A stretch of 21,841 nucleotides of DNA from Neisseriales bacterium (lineage in GTDB: Bacteria; Pseudomonadota; Gammaproteobacteria; Burkholderiales; UBA11063). The notes under the pieces were generated by a model. It was not told the DNA's origin, made no database searches, and was given only the letters and a program-made list of their open reading frames with translations. Shown piece after piece: positions 16,732 through 21,841 of the stretch (within the stretch, counting starts at the first letter, position 1; each line of letters starts with the position of its first letter). The position numbers and the translations under genes were made by a program. Location: assembly GCA_008017145.1 (NCBI GenBank), contig SSGY01000193.1, positions 1 through 21,841 of the forward strand, given 5' to 3'.

Positions 16732-17394
16732 TTACTTTATTATTTCAACTACGCCATTGCTGCGCCCCAACACTAATTCATTAGCGCCACGCATTGCAAA
16801 TAACCCATTGGTAACTACACCAACAATATTATTAATTTTTTGTTCTAATTCAACAGGATTTAAGATTTGTAGATTATGCAAATCAATAATCCAATTACCA
16901 TTATCAGTAGTCACACCTTCACGCCAAACAGGCGTTCCACCAAGTTTAACCAGCTCTCGTGCAACATAACTCCTTGCCATTGGAATTACTTCAACAGGCA
17001 AAGGAAATTTACCTAAAACCTTAACATATTTGCTTTCATCAGCAATACAGATAAATTTTTTAGATGCTGCAGCAATAATTTTTTCACGAGTTAGCGCAGC
17101 TCCACCACCCTTAGTCATATGTAGATTATGATCTATTTCATCTGCGCCATCAATGTACAAATCCAAGGTGCCAACTGAATTTAAATCATATACAGCAATA
17201 CCATATGACTTAAGTAACGCCGTGGATTGTTCAGAGCTTGAAACGGCTCCCTGAATTCGCCCTTTAATCGTTGCTAATGCATCAATAAAATATTTTACTG
17301 TACTACCAGTGCCAACTCCCACCATCATATCATCATCGTTAATATACTTAATTGCATATTCCCCGACTAATTTTTTTAATGCGTTTTGATCCAT
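16732..17394 (-). CDS. rpiA: ribose-5-phosphate isomerase A
   Basis: Interconverts ribose 5-phosphate and ribulose 5-phosphate in the pentose phosphate pathway. The 220-residue protein shows all family motifs: [34 protein letters not shown] (catalytic Asp), [12 protein letters not shown] (catalytic Glu, Lys) and ADESKYV. The frame has GTG 17397 immediately followed by ATG 17394; the ATG is preferred, nine bases after AAAGG. The gene lies 23 bases after ispF and nine before ppx. Confidence 0.96.
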   Translation of the reverse strand: MDQNALKKLVGEYAIKYINDDDMMVGVGTGSTVKYFIDALATIKGRIQGAVSSSEQSTALLKSYGIAVYDLNSVGTLDLYIDGADEIDHNLHMTKGGGAALTREKIIAAASKKFICIADESKYVKVLGKFPLPVEVIPMARSYVARELVKLGGTPVWREGVTTDNGNWIIDLHNLQILNPVELEQKINNIVGVVTNGLFAMRGANELVLGRSNGVVEIIK

Positions 17395-17417
17395 CACTTT
17401 ACACCTTTACTTATTGT

Positions 17418-17891
17418 TTACTTAACTAATAGTACAATAGCTTCTGCTATCGCCGCTTCACCACGCCCTACTATTCCAATCTTCTCGCTGGTTTTTGCTT
17501 TAATACTTACTTGCTCCAAGCGTAAGTTTAACAATTTAGCAATAACATCACGCATCACATCAATATGATCACGTAATTTAGGTTTTTCGATAATAATCGT
17601 CGAATCAATATTATTCACCACATATCCGCTCTCAGTAATTAATTGATAAACATTAGCTAAGAGCTTTTTGCTATCCACACCAGCATATTGCGGATCAGTA
17701 TCAGGAAACAAATGTCCGATATCTCCCAAAGCGGCTGCACCAATTAAGGCATCAATAATAGCATGAATAAGCACATCTGCATCAGAATGACCATCTAAAC
17801 CTTGATGATAGGGAATCTCGACTCCACCAATAATTAATGGACGCCCCTCTACTAAACGATGTAAATCGAAACCTTGTCCAATTCTAAACAT
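17418..17891 (-). CDS. ispF: 2-C-methyl-D-erythritol 2,4-cyclodiphosphate synthase
   Basis: Fifth enzyme of the MEP isoprenoid pathway, converting CDP-methylerythritol 2-phosphate to the cyclodiphosphate with loss of CMP. The zinc ligands lie in GFDLHRL (Asp, His) and the His of GLDGHSDADVLIHAIIDA; GDIGHLFPDTDP and KAKTSEKIGIVGRGE complete the site. ATG 17891 gives 157 residues, the usual length, and lies nine bases after GAGG; the in-frame ATG at 17900 directly abuts that site and is less likely. It overlaps ispD by eight bases. Confidence 0.96.
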   Translation of the reverse strand: MFRIGQGFDLHRLVEGRPLIIGGVEIPYHQGLDGHSDADVLIHAIIDALIGAAALGDIGHLFPDTDPQYAGVDSKKLLANVYQLITESGYVVNNIDSTIIIEKPKLRDHIDVMRDVIAKLLNLRLEQVSIKAKTSEKIGIVGRGEAAIAEAIVLLVK

Positions 17892-18582
17892 ACACACCAT
17901 CCTCTAAATATGAATTAATAATCATCTGAGCTAGCTTTAAATCAAAAGGAAATGTCACTTTAATATTTGGTGCATCGCTTTCAACTACTTGCACTACACC
18001 ACCAACTAGTTCAACCGCACTCGCTTCATCGGTAACTTGCGCTAAATCAGCGTGCGATAATGCGTAAGTTAGCTCTTGATAGCGGAACATTTGCGGTGTT
18101 TGCGCCATATAGATATATTGCCGATCAAGAGTTCTTAGTACTTGCTGAACAGAATCTACTTGTTTAATTGTATCCACTGCTTTAGCTGCCAAAATTCCGC
18201 CATTAATTCCGCTTTTTAGTTGATTAATCAGCTTTCGAATATCATTCGGATGAATACAACAACGTGCAGCATCATGCACCAATACCCAATCATCAGGCAT
18301 TACTCCTAACTCACGCAAACCGTTACTAACACTTTCGGCTCGTGTTGCGCCGCCAACCTTGGCGATTTTAACTTTATTGTATTTTGTAGCATAATTATCA
18401 ATCCGCGCATCATCGGGACTTGCAACTAATAATACCTGTTCAACTTCTGCAACGACCTCAAATGCGCTCAGTGTCCAGTCTAAAACGGTTTTGCTACATA
18501 AAGAGTGATACTGCTTGGCAAGTGTCGAGCCAAAACGACTTCCATTACCCGCGCATGGCAATACCGCAATGAATTTACTCAT
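17884..18582 (-). CDS. ispD: 2-C-methyl-D-erythritol 4-phosphate cytidylyltransferase
   Basis: Third enzyme of the MEP pathway, joining CTP to methylerythritol phosphate. The 232-residue protein has the nucleotide-binding start PCAGNGSRFG...KQYHSL, a little different from the common AAGxGxRM (PCAG in place of AAG). VLVHDAARC, the GGILAAKAVDTIK loop, TDEASAVE and APNIKVTFPFDL follow. The usual Pro after DAAR is Cys here. It overlaps dnaQ by eight bases and ispF by eight, so the three are translationally coupled; ispD-ispF adjacency is common. Confidence 0.95.
   Translation of the reverse strand: MSKFIAVLPCAGNGSRFGSTLAKQYHSLCSKTVLDWTLSAFEVVAEVEQVLLVASPDDARIDNYATKYNKVKIAKVGGATRAESVSNGLRELGVMPDDWVLVHDAARCCIHPNDIRKLINQLKSGINGGILAAKAVDTIKQVDSVQQVLRTLDRQYIYMAQTPQMFRYQELTYALSHADLAQVTDEASAVELVGGVVQVVESDAPNIKVTFPFDLKLAQMIINSYLEDGVYV
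17901..17904 (-). promoter_or_regulatory. ribosome binding site setting the ispF start
   Basis: GAGG on the minus strand, inside the end of ispD, lies nine bases before ATG 17891 and touches the alternative ATG 17900, which favours the shorter ispF. Confidence 0.55.
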
Positions 18583-19300
18583 TGATAAACTCTTTGGATT
18601 TATTGTACCACAGACAAGAACCTTTGCTAGTTTTATCCAGCTGCTTTAAATATTCAAAATGAGCATGATGCTCTTCATCACTAAGTTTCGCCGCAATCAA
18701 ATTTGAATCTGCAGAAGCAAAGCTTTTAAAAACCTTATTGGTACTAGCCTGTTGCTTAGTCTCTTCTGCCAGTAGACTAATTTGTTCACGAGTTAAACCA
18801 ATATAAACATGGGCTAATAATTCGCAATCAATTAACGCGCCATGATAACCACGATTAGAGCGATCTACATTAAAACGATCACATAAAGCATCAAGATTAT
18901 TTTTAGCACCGGGAAACTTATTGCGCGCCATCGTCAAAGTATCAATAGCACTAGCGGCATAAGCAAGAGTTGGTTTTTTACCGACTTCATTAAAGTGGTG
19001 ATCCAAAAACTTCAAATCAAATTTAGCATTATGAATAATCAGCTCTGCGCCATCAATATATTCAATAATTTCACTTACGCGCTCTTTAAAGGTTGGCTCA
19101 TGCGCTACATCTTCAAGCTTTATACCATGAACATTCGTCGCTTCTTGCGGAATATCACGCTCAGGATTAAAATAAAGGTGTAATGATTTACCGGTTAACT
19201 CACGATCAATCATTTCCAAAGCAGCAAACTCAATAATCCGATGACCTTCACTAGGTTCAAATCCAGTGGTTTCCGTATCTAATAATAATTGGCGAACCAT
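18575..19300 (-). CDS. dnaQ: DNA polymerase III epsilon subunit (3'-5' proofreading exonuclease)
   Basis: A 241-residue DEDDh exonuclease. Exo I is LLLDTETTGF (Asp, Glu), Exo II HNAKFDLKFLDHHF (Asp) and Exo III GYHGALIDCELLA (His, Asp), all intact. Extra epsilon-type features are IPQEATNVHGI and the C-terminal tail after about residue 180, which in E. coli binds the alpha subunit. The tail carries a QQASTNKVFKS stretch, but a QLxLF-type clamp-binding motif is not evident by eye. It lies three bases after the membrane zinc-ribbon gene and overlaps ispD, an unusual partner. Confidence 0.95.
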   Translation of the reverse strand: MVRQLLLDTETTGFEPSEGHRIIEFAALEMIDRELTGKSLHLYFNPERDIPQEATNVHGIKLEDVAHEPTFKERVSEIIEYIDGAELIIHNAKFDLKFLDHHFNEVGKKPTLAYAASAIDTLTMARNKFPGAKNNLDALCDRFNVDRSNRGYHGALIDCELLAHVYIGLTREQISLLAEETKQQASTNKVFKSFASADSNLIAAKLSDEEHHAHFEYLKQLDKTSKGSCLWYNKSKEFINE

Positions 19301-19303
19301 AAC

Positions 19304-19714
19304 TTAAATCACCTTAAACTTGTATAACCAGCTTTTACAATTTAAACAAACATAGTAACGAGATTTAGATTGATTACCAAATAATCCGGTATGAGTAATA
19401 TGCTCAGCGCCACAAACATTACATAATGCTTTACCATCGCGATAAGCATTAGGATAGTTTAATAAATACCCATCATAATCTGGTAAACTTTGATAACGTG
19501 AATATTTACGGATAATTAAAGCCGCATAAATAATTACCGCAAACAGTAAAAACCAACCGATATTAATACTAAAAAAGATAATTAAGCTTAATAAAACCAC
19601 CCAAAACAAAATAAATCCAAAGCAACCAAACAAACTTGGTAGGATAATTAAACTTAAAAAGCTTAATATCCCAAAAAAGATAAACCCACCAATAATTTCC
19701 ATAATCAACATCAT
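19304..19714 (-). CDS. small membrane protein with C-terminal zinc ribbon
   Basis: I do not recognise a family name. The 136-residue protein has two or three membrane segments in the first 70 residues (IIGGFIFFGILSFLSLIILP; FILFWVVLLSLIIFFSINI; WFLLFAVIIYAALII), a short basic stretch, then a tail with two Cys-X2-Cys knuckles (CNVC at about residue 97 and CLNC near 123) that should bind one zinc. Such a tail would face the cytoplasm or periplasm and could bind protein or nucleic acid; no function is claimed. ATG 19714 has a GGAG site eight bases upstream. It is the first gene of the dnaQ-ispDF-rpiA-ppx run and ends three bases before dnaQ. Confidence 0.72.
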   Translation of the reverse strand: MMLIMEIIGGFIFFGILSFLSLIILPSLFGCFGFILFWVVLLSLIIFFSINIGWFLLFAVIIYAALIIRKYSRYQSLPDYDGYLLNYPNAYRDGKALCNVCGAEHITHTGLFGNQSKSRYYVCLNCKSWLYKFKVI

Positions 19715-19763
19715 AATATCTACTCCAGAGAAAAAGAGATTTTCATTTATTCTAATATGCGGT

Positions 19764-19778
19764 CCAGCGCGACGCTGG
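19764..19778. repeat. short inverted repeat after the nitroreductase gene
   Basis: CCAGCG, CGA loop, CGCTGG: a 6-bp perfect GC-rich hairpin five bases past the nitroreductase stop. No T tract follows on the minus strand, so intrinsic termination is doubtful; it might mark the boundary before the next operon. Confidence 0.45.
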
Positions 19779-19782
19779 CTCT

Positions 19783-20448
19783 TTAATCAAAAAATTTTGT
19801 GAAAACTTCCAGTCCCTCACGCTCTGTACGATAACTATTAATCAACGCCGTTTTATCCTCATAACCTAAAGCCATACCACACAATAAAATATCATCTTCA
19901 GAATACCCAAGATGCTCTTTAACAATTGCGGGATATTCCGCCAACGCGGCTTGCGCACATGTCGCCAAACCTAGTTCAGTTGCCATTAGCATTACTGATT
20001 GCAGAAACATCCCACAGTCAAGATATGAACCTTTTTCCAGCATCTTATTGGTAAAGAAAAATAAAACGACTGGTGCACCAAAAGCACTATAATTTTGCTC
20101 CCATTGCAATAATCTTTTATCGGTATCTTGGCGAGTTATACCCAACGTTTGATACATTTGCATACCGCAGGCAACACGCCTTACTTGCATATCACGTGGC
20201 AATTTAGCTGGATAGTAATTATAGTCAAGATTTTTCTCTTGTCCAGAACGAAATGCCTCAACTAGTTCTTTATCTAATGCAGCTTTAGTTGCGCCACTAA
20301 CTACGGCAACTTGCCACGGTTGAGTATTGGTTCCCGAAGGAGAACACTTAGCAAACTCCAGAATTTTAACAATATCATCATGCGCTGGCATTTTACCCAG
20401 AAATTTACGCACCGACTGGCGAGCTGCCAAAGCTTCATGAACTAACAT
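19783..20448 (-). CDS. nitroreductase family flavoprotein
   Basis: A 221-residue FMN-dependent oxidoreductase of the NfsB/FRase superfamily, which reduce nitro compounds or quinones with NAD(P)H. The start MLVHEALAARQSVRKF carries the Arg-x-Ser-x-Arg FMN phosphate site, followed by CSPSGTNTQPWQVAVVSG, another family mark. The later CGMFLQSVMLMATELGLATC and the GMALGYED region fit the dimer-forming helices and FMN contacts. The natural substrate cannot be read from sequence. A GAGGG site lies before ATG 20448, 20 bases after the racemase gene; together with pilU they form one apparent transcript. Confidence 0.92.
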   Translation of the reverse strand: MLVHEALAARQSVRKFLGKMPAHDDIVKILEFAKCSPSGTNTQPWQVAVVSGATKAALDKELVEAFRSGQEKNLDYNYYPAKLPRDMQVRRVACGMQMYQTLGITRQDTDKRLLQWEQNYSAFGAPVVLFFFTNKMLEKGSYLDCGMFLQSVMLMATELGLATCAQAALAEYPAIVKEHLGYSEDDILLCGMALGYEDKTALINSYRTEREGLEVFTKFFD

Positions 20449-20468
20449 AACCGTCCCTCTTCTTCATT

Positions 20469-21167
20469 TTAAATATCTGACAAAGCAAAATCAACTGCAG
20501 CTAAAGCATGAATTCTTGCTGTAGCAAATAGTGGTACATTACAATCAATTTGATTAACCAATTGCTCAATCTCTGTACATCCCAATATAATACCATCAGC
20601 ACCACTTGCTACTAATCTCTTTATTAGATCTAGATAATACTGACGAGAATTCTCACTGATTATTCCCTTACATAACTCATCATAAATTATATCATGAACT
20701 ATTTTTCGCTCTTCTCGATTAGGTACAACTACCTCAATTCCGTAATTATCGCTCAAGCGTGCCTTATAAAAATCTTGTTCCATTGTAAAACAAGTACCTA
20801 ATAAAGCAATCTTATTTATTCCAGACAGTTTTATCTGCGCAACTGTCGCATCGGCAATATGCAATAATGGAATTGCCACAGATTTTTGTATTTCATCAAA
20901 AACTTTATGCATTGTATTGGTAGCAATAACTATTAACTCAGCTCCAGCTAGTTGTAATGCTTGAGCAGCATTGCTCAAAATCAAAGCAGAACTCTCCCAA
21001 TCATCATTTTGTTGCAATTGTTCAATTTCAGCAAAATCTACGGAATAGACAATACACTTTGCGGAATGAAGTCCACCAAGTCGTCGTTTAACTTCTTGAT
21101 TAATAATCTGATAATAGCTCTGAGTTGACTCCCAGCTCATACCACCTAATACGCCGATGATTTTCAT
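20469..21167 (-). CDS. aspartate/glutamate racemase family protein (YgeA-like)
   Basis: A 232-residue cofactor-independent racemase. It opens IGVLGGMSWESTQSYYQIIN and keeps the family positions TNTMHKV (first catalytic site), GTCFTMEQDFY and GCTEI (second site). The first site is Thr83 instead of Cys, and the second is Cys197. These are the residues I recall for E. coli YgeA, a one-Cys enzyme reported to act on L-Asp/L-Glu-type substrates, unlike classical two-Cys racemases. Length and motifs match that subgroup closely. D-amino-acid production for the cell wall is one possible role, but glutamate racemase MurI is a different family branch. It begins two bases after the pilU stop. Confidence 0.88.
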   Translation of the reverse strand: MKIIGVLGGMSWESTQSYYQIINQEVKRRLGGLHSAKCIVYSVDFAEIEQLQQNDDWESSALILSNAAQALQLAGAELIVIATNTMHKVFDEIQKSVAIPLLHIADATVAQIKLSGINKIALLGTCFTMEQDFYKARLSDNYGIEVVVPNREERKIVHDIIYDELCKGIISENSRQYYLDLIKRLVASGADGIILGCTEIEQLVNQIDCNVPLFATARIHALAAVDFALSDI

Positions 21168-21169
21168 AG

Positions 21170-21841
21170 TTAAATTATTCTTAACGTAACTGCATCGTCA
21201 CTTTTGGCATTAAGCCCCTCTGTTGATGCTCGTTTACTATCTAATTTAATGCGCATTTTTATATCATTTAAACTGTCCGCATTTTTTAATGCTTCTTCAT
21301 AGCTGATTTTACCGACTTCATAAAGCTCAAATAACGACTGATCAAAAGTTTGCATACCCTGCTCACGGGATTTAATCATCACTTCACGAATTGGATCAAT
21401 GGTTTGTTTGAAAATATAATCTGCAACAGTGGAGCTATTTAACATTACTTCAATTGCTGCAGCTCTACCCTTACCTGCTTCCAGAGGAATAAGACGTTGT
21501 CCAATTATCGCTTTTAGATTAAGCGCCAGATTCATATAAACCTGATGCTGTTTCTCAGAAGGAAACAAATTCACAACCCGCTCAATACTTTGCATACAGT
21601 TGGTCGCATGAATAGTTGCCACACATAAGTGCCCAGTCTCCGCAAATTGTAAAGCGTATTCCATTGCTTCTGCATCACGAATCTCACCAATTAGTACCAC
21701 ATTTGGTGCTTGACGAAGAGCGGACTTTATTGCATTGTGCCAACATTCGGTATCAACACCGACTTCACGCTGTGACACGATACAATTTTGATGTTGATGA
21801 ACAAACTCGACTGGATCTTCAATTGATAAAATATGCCCATA
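21170..21841 (-). CDS. pilU: type IV pilus retraction ATPase PilU, C-terminal part (5' end outside window)
   Basis: The frame is open to base 21841, so the N-terminal domain and Walker A lie outside. The visible 223 residues start GHILSIEDPVEFVHQH (Asp box), then SQREVGVDTECWHNAIKSAL, Walker B VVLIGEIRDAEAM and the His box HLCVATIHATN. The C-terminal half, with LKAIIGQRLIP, KGRAAAIEVML, QGMQTFDQSLFELY and ADSLNDIKMRIKL, matches PilU rather than PilT. PilU is an accessory retraction motor that works with PilT in twitching and DNA uptake. It is read in the same direction as the racemase and nitroreductase downstream. Confidence 0.92.
   Translation of the reverse strand, partial: YGHILSIEDPVEFVHQHQNCIVSQREVGVDTECWHNAIKSALRQAPNVVLIGEIRDAEAMEYALQFAETGHLCVATIHATNCMQSIERVVNLFPSEKQHQVYMNLALNLKAIIGQRLIPLEAGKGRAAAIEVMLNSSTVADYIFKQTIDPIREVMIKSREQGMQTFDQSLFELYEVGKISYEEALKNADSLNDIKMRIKLDSKRASTEGLNAKSDDAVTLRII

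Noticed and set aside
1..21841. Neisseria-type DNA uptake sequences, CRISPR repeats, insertion sequences or phage genes
   Set aside because: None seen on reading; the pilU and tRNA genes raised the question, but no GCCGTCTGAA-like words, regular spaced repeats, transposase or integrase motifs were found.

Overview
The window comes from an AT-rich Gram-negative bacterial chromosome, most likely a proteobacterium. It carries lipoprotein processing (lnt), type IV pilus retraction (pilU), the ybeY-corC-lnt block, rimP-nusA-infB-rbfA-truB, and tRNA genes that all encode their own 3' CCA. The protein motifs would suit an AT-rich betaproteobacterium (Neisseriales-like), but nothing here settles the order, and no Neisseria-type uptake sequence was seen. 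Almost everything is core housekeeping. I see no phage, insertion sequence, CRISPR array or defence island.

Layout. On the plus strand, 1-2505 hold the end of a CCA-adding enzyme, a TRIC/YadS-type membrane protein that overlaps it, an HU gene with its own strong promoter and terminator, and a small adhesin-E-like lipoprotein. From 2502 to 5867 the minus strand carries tRNA-Gly x2, tRNA-Cys, tRNA-Leu, then ybeY, corC and lnt, probably led by a strong promoter near 5908-5937. A 541-residue unrecognised lipoprotein follows (6033-7658, minus). The block 7805-13738 (minus) is the rimP-nusA-infB-rbfA-truB transcription/translation operon. Its promoter lies at about 13802-13830, and an intrinsic-terminator-like hairpin sits between the promoter and rimP. 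A plus-strand beta-propeller lipoprotein (14002-15141) diverges from it. From 15205 to 19714 the minus strand carries a tightly packed run: zinc-ribbon membrane protein, dnaQ, ispD, ispF, rpiA, ppx. The right end (19783-21841, minus) holds the end of pilU followed closely by an amino-acid racemase and a nitroreductase.

How the genes work together. ybeY, rimP, rbfA, infB, truB, cca and the tRNAs serve ribosome and tRNA maturation and translation initiation. Lnt completes maturation of lipoproteins such as the three encoded here. ispD and ispF perform two steps of the MEP isoprenoid pathway, next to the pentose-phosphate enzyme RpiA and the DNA polymerase III proofreading subunit.

The points most worth a second look are the terminator-like hairpin in the rimP-nusA-infB leader, a CCA enzyme whose HD domain appears to have lost its metal ligands, the Thr83/Cys197 active-site signature of the racemase, and the large unknown lipoprotein. 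I found no convincing new multi-gene system. All gene-family calls are from motif recognition; no database search was run.
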